Below, piece after piece: positions 24,659-33,295 of a stretch of DNA of 64,000 bases. The DNA is from VRUE01 sp963774555 (lineage in GTDB: Bacteria; Actinomycetota; Thermoleophilia; Solirubrobacterales; 70-9), in assembly GCA_963774555.1 (NCBI GenBank), contig CAVZFL010000001.1, positions 558,001 through 622,000 of the forward strand, written 5' to 3'. Made by a program: the position numbers and the translations under genes. The notes under the pieces were generated by a model. The model worked only from the letters and a program-made list of their open reading frames with translations. It did no database searches and was not told the origin of the DNA. Each line of letters begins with the position of its first letter. Position 1 is the stretch's first letter.

Positions 24659-27600
24659 ATGCGGTCTTTTCGGTCCACGCAAGCTCTGGCAGAACATCAA
24701 GCACAAGTTGACTCGGGGCTCCTGGAACGCCTCTCCGAACGATTTCTTGCTGCAATCGTCGTAGCGGGCGTGATCCTATTGATTGCCGCCCCGAGCCACG
24801 CCGGAGCATCGTGCTCGGGGGAATGCACCGAAGAACAGTCGGTAACCGGGCTCGCTAATCCCCCCGAATGGGCCGAAGGACGGAAGATTCATTTCGAACC
24901 GGAAACCGTCAAAGCTTCCGCATACTCTGAAGCAGAACTCGAAGGCGAAGGTGGCCCGCTGCTGTACAACGAATCGGGCAATGGCGTCCAGCACACGCCG
25001 AAAGTTTTCCTTGTTCTCTGGGGCTCGAACTTCAACACGGGAGAAAAAGGCAAAGAAGTTAAGGCGATGTTGCTAAAACTCTTCGAAGGACTGAGTGGGA
25101 GCTCCTACCAGGGGATACTGACCCAGTACTTCGACTCCACGGGAAGGATCTCGTCGAGCACCTCAACGGCTTCGTGGGTGGATGAAAGCGTCACCGCGCC
25201 GAGTTCCGTCAGCGAACTTGGGGTCGAAGAAGAGGTGCAGCGGGGCATCAACGCGAACGGTTGGAAAGCCGAAAAGAACGCTCAGTTCCTCGTGGTGACG
25301 GCGCCTGGGTCAACCTACGCCGCAGGGTTCATCACGGGTTTCTGTGCCTACCACGGAGTGACCGTCGGAAGTGGCAAAGTAACTGCGGGCAGCGTCTATG
25401 ACTTCGTCCCCTACCAGGGAGATCCCCCCCTGAGCGAAGGCTGTATCGGGACCGGAAATCCGAGCAAAAATCCTGTCTTCAAGACCTCGAAGAGCTCCTC
25501 TCACGAGTACGCGGAGGCCGCTACCAATCCTGAACCCGGGTTTTCGACTTCTTCCTGGCGCTCCCCCTCCGGTCAGGAGATCGCCGACATTTGCCAGTCG
25601 CTTGCCGACTTTGAACTTCCGTCCGGAGCTTACGCTCAGGACCAGTACGACGATCATCTGAACGCCTGCGCGGCTGCTGACCTCGAACCGCCGCATGCGT
25701 ATGCGATCACCGGCTCTGCCACCAGCATCAAAAGCACTGAAGCTACGGTGGGTGGCACCGTAAACCCAGAGGGGCTCGCCTCCAGCTACTACTTCGAATA
25801 CGGCACCACTAAAACCTATGGATCAAAAACGGCCGAAGTCAGCGCCGGTTCCGGTGTCGCCAATGTCGCGGCCAGCAAACTGCTCACGGGCCTAACGCCC
25901 AACACTACCTACCATTTTCGGGTGGCAGAGGTCAACAGCACCGGCACGACGACCGGAGAAGATCGAACCTTCACGACTGCGAAAGGTTCGCCCCCGACGG
26001 TGGTTACGGGGTCTGCCACCGGTGTGACGGCCACCGAAGCAATCCTGCACGGGACGGTCAATCCGAATGGCTTCTCCACGACTGATCAGTTCGAATACGG
26101 CACGACCACTTCCTACGGAACCACGGTGCCGGCGGCCGCCGAAAGCGCGGGGTCAGGCGCGGCCGCAGTTGAAAAGGGATACGTACTTACTGGCCTGCTT
26201 CCGAGCACGACCTATCACTTCCTTATCAAAGGAACGAGTAGCGAAGGGACCTCGCCGGGCAAAGATGCAACCTTCACGACGAGTTCGCTGACCCCAACCT
26301 TCTCCAGTAACTTCGGCTCGACGGGCTCGGGGAACGGCCAGTTCATCGAACCGACCGGCATCGCGGTCAACCCGCTTAATGGAAACTTGGTCGTGCCCGA
26401 CGAAGGCAACAACCGCGTCGAGGTCTTCAACGAAAAAGGCGAATACCTGAGCCAGTTCGGGACGAAAGGGACCGGCAACGGCCAGTTCACCCAACCGCGT
26501 GGCGCCGCTGTCGACCTGAAAGGCAACATTTGGATCATCGACACCGGCAACAACCGCGTCCAGAAGTTCAACGAAAAAGGCGAATACCTGAGCCAGTTCG
26601 GGACGAAAGGGACCGGCAACGGCCAGTTCACGACGCCGAAGAATCTGGCGGTCGACTCCAAAGGCAACGTCTGGGTCGCCGACAGCGGCAACAAACGCAT
26701 CGAGAAGTTCAACGAAAAAGGCGAATACGTCTGCCAGTTCAGCGCCGGCACGAACCCGATCGGGGTCTTCGCGGATACCAAAGGCAACGTCTGGACCGAC
26801 AACGAAAACGAAACCGGGGCGATCGAAGAGCACAACGAAAGCTGCGGGTTCGTGACGAGTTTTGTCAAACGCGGCTCGGAAAGCGGACAGGTCCTGGAAC
26901 CGAAGCGCCTAGCCGTTGATGCCAACGGCTACATCTGGGTCCCCGACGCCGCCAACAACCGCGTCGAGGTCTTCAACAGCAAAGGCGAATTCGTGACCAA
27001 ATTCGGCAGCTTCGGCTCGGGCACCGAACAGATGAGCTACCCGGTCGGCCTAGCGGTCGATCCTCGGGGGAGCATCTGGATCGACGACAACAACAACCGG
27101 GTCGATCATTGGAAAGTATCCAGCCCCTGGCCACCCACCTTCTCCAGTAACTTCGGCTCGACGGGCTCGGGGAACGGCCAGTTCATCGAACCGACCGGCA
27201 TCGCGGTCAACCCGCTTAATGGAAACTTGGTCGTGCCCGACGAAGGCAACAACCGCGTCGAGGTCTTCAACGAAAAAGGCGAATACCTGAGCCAGTTCGG
27301 GACGAAAGGGACCGGCAACGGCCAGTTCACCCAACCGCGTGGCGCCGCTGTCGACCTGAAAGGCAACATTTGGATCATCGACACCGGCAACAACCGCGTC
27401 CAGAAGTTCAACGAAAAAGGCGAATACCTGAGCCAGTTCGGGACGAAAGGGACCGGCAACGGCCAGTTCACGACGCCGAAGAATCTGGCGGTCGACTCCA
27501 AAGGCAACGTCTGGGTCGCCGACAGCGGCAACAAACGCATCGAGAAGTTCAACGAAAAAGGCGAATACGTCCTCCAGTTCAGCGCCGGCACGAACCCGAT

Positions 27601-27961
27601 CGGGGTCGCCGTCGACGCCAACGGCAACGTCTGGACCGACAACGACAACGAATCCGGAGCGATCGAAGAGCACAACGAAAAAGGCGAATTCGTAAAGAGC
27701 TTTGCCACCCGCGGCTCAGGCAACGGCCAGGTCTCGGAACCGAAGCGCCTGGCCGTCGACGCCAACGGCTACATCTGGGTGCCCGACGCGCTCAACAACC
27801 GGGTCGAGGTCTTCAACGAAAGAGGCGAATACGTGACCAAGTTCGGCAGCCTCGGTTCGGGCACCGAACAGATGAACTATCCCGTCGGCGTAGGGGTCGA
27901 CCTAAAGGGCAACGTCTGGGTGGACGATAACAACAACCGGATAGACCATTGGATCAGGTAG
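24659..27961 (+). CDS. Secreted protein with two Fn3-like modules and two NHL beta-propellers
   Basis: 1100 residues from ATG 24659, with AGGGAGG 6 nt upstream. It has a signal peptide (AAIVVAGVILLIAAPSHAGA). Residues 90-330 resemble the EXORDIUM/Phi_1-like secreted domain (HTPKVFLVLWGSNFN, then SHEYAEAATNPEPG). Two Fn3-like modules follow (TEATVGGTVNPEGLASSYYF and TEAILHGTVNPNGFSTTDQF). Two six-repeat NHL propellers come next (units such as NNRVEVFNEKGEYLSQFG). The propellers come from an 840-bp tandem duplication whose first half is nearly identical in DNA. Codon use (GAA, AAA) is unlike the GC-rich neighbours, suggesting transfer or relaxed composition. An extracellular binding role is inferred. 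Confidence 0.8.
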   Translation: MRSFRSTQALAEHQAQVDSGLLERLSERFLAAIVVAGVILLIAAPSHAGASCSGECTEEQSVTGLANPPEWAEGRKIHFEPETVKASAYSEAELEGEGGPLLYNESGNGVQHTPKVFLVLWGSNFNTGEKGKEVKAMLLKLFEGLSGSSYQGILTQYFDSTGRISSSTSTASWVDESVTAPSSVSELGVEEEVQRGINANGWKAEKNAQFLVVTAPGSTYAAGFITGFCAYHGVTVGSGKVTAGSVYDFVPYQGDPPLSEGCIGTGNPSKNPVFKTSKSSSHEYAEAATNPEPGFSTSSWRSPSGQEIADICQSLADFELPSGAYAQDQYDDHLNACAAADLEPPHAYAITGSATSIKSTEATVGGTVNPEGLASSYYFEYGTTKTYGSKTAEVSAGSGVANVAASKLLTGLTPNTTYHFRVAEVNSTGTTTGEDRTFTTAKGSPPTVVTGSATGVTATEAILHGTVNPNGFSTTDQFEYGTTTSYGTTVPAAAESAGSGAAAVEKGYVLTGLLPSTTYHFLIKGTSSEGTSPGKDATFTTSSLTPTFSSNFGSTGSGNGQFIEPTGIAVNPLNGNLVVPDEGNNRVEVFNEKGEYLSQFGTKGTGNGQFTQPRGAAVDLKGNIWIIDTGNNRVQKFNEKGEYLSQFGTKGTGNGQFTTPKNLAVDSKGNVWVADSGNKRIEKFNEKGEYVCQFSAGTNPIGVFADTKGNVWTDNENETGAIEEHNESCGFVTSFVKRGSESGQVLEPKRLAVDANGYIWVPDAANNRVEVFNSKGEFVTKFGSFGSGTEQMSYPVGLAVDPRGSIWIDDNNNRVDHWKVSSPWPPTFSSNFGSTGSGNGQFIEPTGIAVNPLNGNLVVPDEGNNRVEVFNEKGEYLSQFGTKGTGNGQFTQPRGAAVDLKGNIWIIDTGNNRVQKFNEKGEYLSQFGTKGTGNGQFTTPKNLAVDSKGNVWVADSGNKRIEKFNEKGEYVLQFSAGTNPIGVAVDANGNVWTDNDNESGAIEEHNEKGEFVKSFATRGSGNGQVSEPKRLAVDANGYIWVPDALNNRVEVFNERGEYVTKFGSLGSGTEQMNYPVGVGVDLKGNVWVDDNNNRIDHWIR
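26298..27960. repeat. 840-bp tandem duplication encoding two beta-propellers
   Basis: Positions 26298-27137 and 27138-27960 align at a constant 840-bp (280-codon) offset. About the first 430 bp match base for base, while the second halves have diverged. Copy 1 encodes two Cys (VCQF, ESCGF) that are Leu and Lys-Gly in copy 2. Confidence 0.9.
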
Positions 27962-28030
27962 TCTGTCGCAGACAAAAGATATCGGATCAACATGGCTTCT
28001 CTCCAACTGCCTTTATTGGGGGGAGCCACG

Positions 28031-28059
28031 TTGACAGCGTCTCAAAATGCCGTTAGCCT
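28031..28059 (+). promoter_or_regulatory. Sigma70-type promoter for the 28116 gene
   Basis: TTGACA (28031-28036), 17-bp spacer, TAGCCT (28054-28059), 56 bp before the start codon. It matches the actinobacterial housekeeping consensus well. Confidence 0.7.
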
Positions 28060-28115
28060 CACTGAGTGATCGAAAGATTTGGGGTCTTAGCTATGTCAGG
28101 CAAAATGAGGGCGCG

Positions 28116-29216
28116 ATGAGGAGACGACCGACGCGATGTTTTTTCCCGGGGGTTGTCGTGGTCGCAGCTAGCCTGGCATTGCTCCTTTGCTGTGCGTGCG
28201 CTAGTGCAGCGGTGCCCCCCTCGATCGAAAGCGAGTCGGCCTCTGGCATCACGCCCACCGACGCGACGCTTGAAGCGCAGATCAATCCCGGGGACGCACC
28301 AGATGGCGTCTACTACCAGTTCCAGATCGCCAGTGACCTGGGCGAATACGTCTCGGAAATAGTCTGTCCTCCGGAACCGTCCTCCGGGCCTGCCCATCCG
28401 TGCATCGGCGCCCACTCATCCGATGCGCTGCCGATCGGCTTCATTGGGGCCGGATCGGGGTCAAGCTCGGTGAGCCTCGACCTCGCTGGGGCCGGTTTGA
28501 CCTTGCAGCCGGGAACGAGCTACCAGTACCGGGTTTTCGTTGCCAAGGCTGTCCAGACCGAAGATACGACCGAATGGGAAGCTCCCACGGTGGTTGGTGC
28601 GGTTCAGGGGTTCACGACGCCATCGCCGGTGCCCCCCTCGATCGAAAGCGAGTCGGCCTCTGGCATCACGCCCACCGACGCGACGCTTGAAGCGCAGATC
28701 AATCCCGGGGACGCACCAGATGGCGTCTATTACCAGTTCCAGGTTGCTACCCGCGATCTGGGCGAATACGTCTCGGAAATAGTCTGTCCTCCGGAACCGT
28801 CCTCCGGGCCTGCCCATCCGTGCATCGGCGCCCACTCATCCGATGCGCTGCCGATCGGCTTCATTGGGGCCGGATCGGGGTCAAGCTCGGTGAGCCTCGA
28901 CCTCGCTGGGGCCGGTTTGACCTTGCAGCCGGGAACGAGCTACCACTACCGCGTGCTCGTCGCAAAGGCCGTCCTGACCGAAGACACGATTGAATGGAAG
29001 CCCTCTCCTGTCCAGGGTGCCGATCAGACTTTCACGACGCCCTCACGGCCACCAAGCACGACTGATCCTAACCGGCAAGTCGATGGAGCAGGCCAGTCGG
29101 CGGCCCAGTCACCCTCGCTTTCGCAGCCCCGCCGACACCACCGCCGACACCACCGGAAACACAACCGGCGAGTGCTGCACCGGAGCAGGGTGAGTCAAGC
29201 AAGCCTCGCGGGCTAA
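28116..29216 (+). CDS. Secreted protein with two near-identical 140-residue repeats
   Basis: 366 residues from ATG 28116; the in-frame upstream ATG at 28047 lies on the promoter side. A signal peptide (PGVVVVAASLALLLCCACAS) could carry a lipobox or an Ala-x-Ala site. Two Fn3-like repeats follow (each beginning VPPSIESESASGITPTDATL and including four-strand patterns to FTTPS), each with a Cys pair (VCPPEPSSGPAHPC). The C-terminus is a His/Arg-rich tail (RRHHRRHHRKHNRR). No enzyme motif. Probably exported; function unknown. Confidence 0.75.
   Translation: MRRRPTRCFFPGVVVVAASLALLLCCACASAAVPPSIESESASGITPTDATLEAQINPGDAPDGVYYQFQIASDLGEYVSEIVCPPEPSSGPAHPCIGAHSSDALPIGFIGAGSGSSSVSLDLAGAGLTLQPGTSYQYRVFVAKAVQTEDTTEWEAPTVVGAVQGFTTPSPVPPSIESESASGITPTDATLEAQINPGDAPDGVYYQFQVATRDLGEYVSEIVCPPEPSSGPAHPCIGAHSSDALPIGFIGAGSGSSSVSLDLAGAGLTLQPGTSYHYRVLVAKAVLTEDTIEWKPSPVQGADQTFTTPSRPPSTTDPNRQVDGAGQSAAQSPSLSQPRRHHRRHHRKHNRRVLHRSRVSQASLAG
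28211..29040. repeat. Tandem duplication of about 417-420 bp inside the 28116 gene
   Basis: The copies start at 28211 and 28628 (offset 417, then 420 after a 3-bp indel). Long blocks are identical, for example from TCGGAAATAGTC to the end of the LTLQPGTSY codons, so the duplication is recent or homogenised. Confidence 0.9.
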
Positions 29217-29248
29217 GGCCGGCGTGCCAATCGACCGGCCGGGGAACG

Positions 29249-30502
29249 CTAGCGCGTGCTGCCGGATTCCCAGACCGTGGCGAGCGGCACAGCCGAGATT
29301 CGCTCCCCGATGGGGATCGAGTCGGAGCCGAGGTGGAGTAGGAGCCCCCCCTTGAATCTGTCGCCGAGCTTGTCGCGCAACAGCCTGAGGCCCGAGGCAT
29401 CGCGGGGATGCGGATTTGCCGAGGCCTTGACCTCGATCCCGACGACCTCGCCGCCGGCTCGTTCGACGACCAGGTCGACCTCGTTGCCGGCTTGGTCGCG
29501 GTAGTGATGGGCGCGCGGCCTTGGCCACTGGTCGCCGATGCTCGTCTGCCGAACGATCTCGGTGACGGCGAATGTCTCGAACACGGCTCCGGCGAGCTCC
29601 CCGTCCTGCACCAGCCTTTGCTCATCCGCTCCGATCAGCGAGCAGAGCAGTCCCGTGTCGGCAATGTGCAGCTTCGGGGTTCGGATCACGCGGTGTCCCA
29701 AGTTGACATGCCAGGCCGGCAGCTGCAGGACGATGAAGAGCTGTTCGAGACTCCGCAGCCTCGAGCCGACGGTCTTGTGATCGATTCCCAGGTCACGGCC
29801 GATGGCGCTCAGGTTCGTCAATGCCGCGCTACGGGCGGCGGCCAGGCGCAGGACCCGGGCGGCTGCCCCGCTGTCCCGGACGGGCGCCAGTTCGTCTATC
29901 TCGCGACCGAGAATCGACCCCACATAGCCGTCGAAGAACCTCGTGCGGCGGCTCGCGCCAGCGCGGACGGACGCGGGGAATCCACCCTTGACGATTCGGT
30001 CTGCATAGCCGACCCTGCCGAGCGGTGGCGTTCCGCCGGTCGGCGTCTTACCGGCGAAGGCGTCCTCGAGGAACGTCGATCGGCGTCGGCTCAGCTCTTC
30101 CTGGGAGAGAGGCCAGAGCGTTAGGTAATCGACCCGACCGGGCAGCGCGTCGGCAACCCGCGGGTGGGTGATGATGTTCGCCGACCCGGTCAGGAGAAAC
30201 CGCCCGGGCGCGGGTTCCTCGTCGACGATCCGCTTGATCGCGAGCAACAAGTCCGGGGCGCGCTGAACCTCGTCGATCGCCAGCCGCTCTGCGTTGGCGA
30301 GGAACCCGACGGGATCTTCCCGCGCGAGCGCGAGCGTCGGCGGGTCGTCCAATGTCAAGTACCGAGCTGGGTGCTCCCCACTCGCGATCGACTTGATCAA
30401 CGTGCTCTTGCCGGCCTGGCGCGCGCCAAGCAGGCAGACGACCCGAGCGTCGCCGAGAGCTTCGACAATCTGAGGACGGATGTGCCTGGGGATCAAATCC
30501 AT
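29249..30502 (-). CDS. AAA-type ATPase with DUF4143 domain
   Basis: 417 residues from ATG 30502 (an in-frame TTG at 30514 is possible). Walker A is LLGARQAGKST near residue 27, Walker B is RLAIDEVQRAP near 80, and sensor 1 is FLLTGSAN near 105. The C-terminal DUF4143 part has LSAIGRDLGIDHKTVGSRLR (a winged helix) and the nuclease-fold-like HYRDQAGNEVDLVVE with GIEVKASANPH. The roles of such ATPases are poorly defined; the D-(E)-x-K nuclease-like core is typical. Six 22-bp iterons lie directly upstream, suggesting it or a partner binds its own promoter. Confidence 0.85.
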   Translation of the reverse strand: MDLIPRHIRPQIVEALGDARVVCLLGARQAGKSTLIKSIASGEHPARYLTLDDPPTLALAREDPVGFLANAERLAIDEVQRAPDLLLAIKRIVDEEPAPGRFLLTGSANIITHPRVADALPGRVDYLTLWPLSQEELSRRRSTFLEDAFAGKTPTGGTPPLGRVGYADRIVKGGFPASVRAGASRRTRFFDGYVGSILGREIDELAPVRDSGAAARVLRLAAARSAALTNLSAIGRDLGIDHKTVGSRLRSLEQLFIVLQLPAWHVNLGHRVIRTPKLHIADTGLLCSLIGADEQRLVQDGELAGAVFETFAVTEIVRQTSIGDQWPRPRAHHYRDQAGNEVDLVVERAGGEVVGIEVKASANPHPRDASGLRLLRDKLGDRFKGGLLLHLGSDSIPIGERISAVPLATVWESGSTR

Positions 30503-30510
30503 GGGTTCTG

Positions 30511-30636
30511 ACAATCTGGGAGTTGGAGTCCCACAATCTGGGAGTTCATAGTCTACAAATTGGGAATAGAATTCCTACAAATTGGGAATAGAGCGTAGAC
30601 AGATCGTGAGCTTGTCGCCGGACAGATCGTGAATTC
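30511..30636 (-). promoter_or_regulatory. Six-unit 22-bp iteron array upstream of the DUF4143 ATPase
   Basis: On the plus strand, units start at 30511, 30533, 30555, 30577, 30599 and 30622, spaced 22, 22, 22, 22 and 23 bp. They come in three pairs: ACAATCTGGGAG, ACAAATTGGGAA and ACAGATCGTGA. On the coding strand the consensus is YTCMCRATYTGT or a close variant. The 22-bp pitch (two helical turns) puts all units on one face of the DNA, as expected for a cooperatively bound protein. Confidence 0.75.
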
Positions 30637-30639
30637 GGC

Positions 30640-31206
30640 TCAGCGAAGCCGGTAGCGGGCGAAGAGCTCGCCGTCTTGCTCCAGCAGCCAGGCAAGGTCT
30701 AGGTCCGCGGTGGCGGGGAGGGCTTCGCCCTCGATGATGCGAGGGGCTTTGCCGCCGACCAGCTTCGGCGCCACGGTCAGGAACAGCTCGTCGACCAGCC
30801 CTGCCGCCTGCAGGGCGCCGTGAAGGGTTGGGCCGCCCTCGCAGAGCAGCGCCCTGATGCCTTCCTCGTGAAGGGTGTGGAGAAGGGCCGGCAGGTCGGC
30901 GCGGCCGTCCGGACCGCTTTCGACCACGACGAGCCGCTTGGAGAGGCCGCTGTAGCGCTCGGCGCGCATCGTCCCGGCGCCGATCATCACCGAGTCGAAG
31001 CGGCTCCGCAGGCCGACCAGCATCGCGGTGTCGGCCTCGGAGCCGATCGGTCCCGAGACCCCGCCGATCGAGGCGCGGCCGTCAACTGTGGCGGCGAAGT
31101 TGACCGCGACGAAGGGGCGATCGTCCCGCTCTTCCTCCCACGGCTGGTAGGCGTCGAGCTGTTCACCGACCGTGGTCTCGCTGGGATCCGGGATCAGCCG
31201 CCTCAT
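30640..31206 (-). CDS. RibD C-terminal/dihydrofolate reductase-like NADPH reductase
   Basis: 188 residues from ATG 31206. The fold signature is FVAVNFAATVDGRASIGG (substrate/NADPH), MLVGLRSRFDSVMIGAGTMR and ALLCEGGPTLHGAL. It lacks the deaminase domain of full RibD. Such stand-alone proteins reduce the pyrimidine intermediate of riboflavin synthesis or act on unknown pterin-like substrates. No rib genes are nearby, so the pathway is not assured. Confidence 0.8.
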   Translation of the reverse strand: MRRLIPDPSETTVGEQLDAYQPWEEERDDRPFVAVNFAATVDGRASIGGVSGPIGSEADTAMLVGLRSRFDSVMIGAGTMRAERYSGLSKRLVVVESGPDGRADLPALLHTLHEEGIRALLCEGGPTLHGALQAAGLVDELFLTVAPKLVGGKAPRIIEGEALPATADLDLAWLLEQDGELFARYRLR

Positions 31207-31226
31207 GGCCAAGCAGCCTAGTGGTG

Positions 31227-31273
31227 GTGCGGTCGTAGCTCCCTCCGCTATGCGGCGGAAAGTGCGACCGCAC
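31227..31273. repeat. Hairpin repeat, TGCGACCGCA family, copy 1
   Basis: Outer arms GTGCGGTCG (31227-31235) and CGACCGCAC (31265-31273) with an inner CCGC-TAT-GCGG stem. A 32-bp core (31241-31272) is identical to 54768-54799 between nuoF and nuoG. Confidence 0.9.
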
Positions 31274-31281
31274 GGTCTGGC

Positions 31282-32271
31282 TCAGGAGTAGTCGTGCCAG
31301 CCGGCGAACTCGCGGCCGGCGAACTTCTGCAAGGCGGCGACGTCCTCGCCGAAGCGGCCGCGCACGGTCTCGAAGAGGTCGTCGGGGAGCTTTGGCTTGG
31401 GGGCCGGCGGCTTCTCGGGGTCGTGGACGACCTTCTCGACGATCCAGCGCATCGACTCGGGCAGGCGGTCGAAGTTGCGGTCGAAGGAGCGGAAGCCCGG
31501 CAGCTTGATCAGCTTCTCCATGAACTGGTATTTGTCGCCCTGCTTGGCGCTCGACTTCTCCCACTCGCGGTCGAACTGCTCGGAGGTGAAGGTCTCATCG
31601 ACCCCGGCGAAGGCGAAGGCCTTGCGCATCGTCTCCTCGCGTTCGCTTTGCAGCTCCTCCTGTGTGATCACCTCGAGCTGCTCGCGGTCGAACAGCTCCA
31701 GATAGGGCTGCAGCTGCATCCAGTACTTGGAGCGGTTCATGTAGGAGGTCTCGGGCTGGGAGAGGACCTCGACCAGCTCGCCGGTCTCATAGCCGGCGCC
31801 GGTGGCGTGCACCCAGTGCGAGAGGATCCGCTTGATCGGGTCGCGCACCATGTAGAGCAGGCGGGCGTCGGGGCAGTGCTCCTTGATCCGCTCGGGGACG
31901 CCGCTGAAGCGGGGCAGGTTCGTGTAGTGGGGGGAGGACTCGCCGCGCACCTTGAAGCGGCTGTCGAAGCGGCTCGCGTACCAGTCGAGCCCGAGGTCCC
32001 AGTTGAGCTCGGCGGCGAAGAAGTTGAGCTCCTTCGGCTTCGACATCTGGATTTCGGGATGCAGACCGAGGTAGTGGTGGATGCTGGTCGTGCCGCACTT
32101 GAGGCCGCCGACGATGATCAGGTTGGGCAGCTCGGCATGGCGCTTGCGCCGGCGGCGGAAGCGGCTCTTGCGGTCTGCCGTGTAGCGCTCGCGGGCACGC
32201 GCGCACATCGCCTCGTCGGCGGGGTCGCGGGGGGCCTGGGCAGTGGCGATCTGGGTCTCGGCCTCTGACAC
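31282..32271 (-). CDS. Sulfotransferase domain protein
   Basis: 329 residues from GTG 32271. The PAPS 5'-phosphosulfate loop is GGLKCGTTSIHHYLGLHP near residue 43 and the 3'-phosphate motif is YMVRDPIKRILSHW near 130. KPKELNFFAAELNWDLGLDW is typical of sulfotransferases of the heparan/deacetylase-like class found in bacteria. It would transfer sulfate to a glycan or lipid at the membrane, with acceptor unknown. It is divergent from a flippase-like membrane protein (21-bp gap), which may act on a related lipid. Confidence 0.85.
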   Translation of the reverse strand: MSEAETQIATAQAPRDPADEAMCARARERYTADRKSRFRRRRKRHAELPNLIIVGGLKCGTTSIHHYLGLHPEIQMSKPKELNFFAAELNWDLGLDWYASRFDSRFKVRGESSPHYTNLPRFSGVPERIKEHCPDARLLYMVRDPIKRILSHWVHATGAGYETGELVEVLSQPETSYMNRSKYWMQLQPYLELFDREQLEVITQEELQSEREETMRKAFAFAGVDETFTSEQFDREWEKSSAKQGDKYQFMEKLIKLPGFRSFDRNFDRLPESMRWIVEKVVHDPEKPPAPKPKLPDDLFETVRGRFGEDVAALQKFAGREFAGWHDYS

Positions 32272-32292
32272 GAGCGGGCTAGTGTAGCTGCG

Positions 32293-33285
32293 ATGCCCGC
32301 CGCGGATCTCAGCTCCAGCCTCAACGCCTTCTTCGACGCGGCGACCGCGTTCTTCGCCCACCTCTCCGATATTCGCTGGACGCCCTTCGCGATCGCCCTC
32401 GGCTTCCTGCTGGCGATGCAGCTCTGCCGCGCCTGGGCCTGGCGCAACGTCCTGCACGCCGCCTACCCGGGCGAGCGCATCGCCTTCACCCACCTCGCCG
32501 CCGCCTACCTCGCCGGGGCGGGGATCAACGCGATCGTCCCGGCCCACGCCGGCGACGTCACCAAGGTCTTCCTGGTCAAGCGCCAGATCCCGCACTCCTC
32601 CTACCCGGCGGTCACCTCCTCCTTCCTCGTCCAGACCGTCTTCGACACGACGATCGGCGTGCTGGTCCTCTTCTACGCGATCTCCCGAGGGCTGCTGCCG
32701 CCGCTGCCGCGGATTCCCGACCTGCCGGCCTTCGAGATCTCCTTCTGGGCCGACCACCCGCGAACGCTGCTGATCGTCACCGCCGCGGTGCTGCTGGCGC
32801 TCGCGATCGGCGTCTACTTCCTCGCCCATCGCGTGCGCCGCTTCTGGGACCGGGTCAAACAGGGTCTCATCATCCTGCGCCAGCCGCGCCGCTACATGCG
32901 CGAGGTCGCCGCCTGGCAGGGGCTCGGCTGGCTCTGCCGCTTCGCCGCCTTCTGGTTCTTCCTCGAGGCCTTCAACATCGGCGGCTCGGTCGGCAACGTG
33001 ATGCTGGTGATGAGCGTGCAGGCAATCGCCAACATCGTCCCCTTCACCCCCGGTGGCGCCGGCGCCCAGCAGGCGCTGCTGGTCGCGACCCTGACCGGCC
33101 CGTCGCGCTCGGCGGTCCTCTCCTTCTCGGTCGGCACCCAGATCGCGATGGCCGCCTGGTCGGTGGTCCTCGGCTTCGCCGCGATCCTGCTCGTCTTCGG
33201 TACGGCGGACTGGAAAGGGTTGATCCGCCAAGCCGAAGACGAGGCGGAACGGGAAGAGGCAGCGCCCTCGGCAGCGCGTCCTTAG
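32293..33285 (+). CDS. Flippase-like (LPG synthase TM/YbhN family) membrane protein
   Basis: 330 residues with about eight transmembrane helices. The family motif GAGINAIVPAHAGDVTKVFL is near 76-95 and the late motif ANIVPFTPGGAGAQQAL near 250. The lysyl-transferase domain of MprF is absent. Members are thought to move or bind lipids such as polyprenyl-linked sugars or aminoacyl-lipids. Divergent placement from a sulfotransferase suggests a surface glycolipid pathway, which is inference. Confidence 0.8.
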   Translation: MPAADLSSSLNAFFDAATAFFAHLSDIRWTPFAIALGFLLAMQLCRAWAWRNVLHAAYPGERIAFTHLAAAYLAGAGINAIVPAHAGDVTKVFLVKRQIPHSSYPAVTSSFLVQTVFDTTIGVLVLFYAISRGLLPPLPRIPDLPAFEISFWADHPRTLLIVTAAVLLALAIGVYFLAHRVRRFWDRVKQGLIILRQPRRYMREVAAWQGLGWLCRFAAFWFFLEAFNIGGSVGNVMLVMSVQAIANIVPFTPGGAGAQQALLVATLTGPSRSAVLSFSVGTQIAMAAWSVVLGFAAILLVFGTADWKGLIRQAEDEAEREEAAPSAARP

Positions 33286-33295
33286 GCGCTCGCTG

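Noticed and set aside
30511..30636. CRISPR array
   Set aside because: Units are 22 bp with no unique spacers between identical repeats, and only three pairs of related motifs exist. No cas genes are present.
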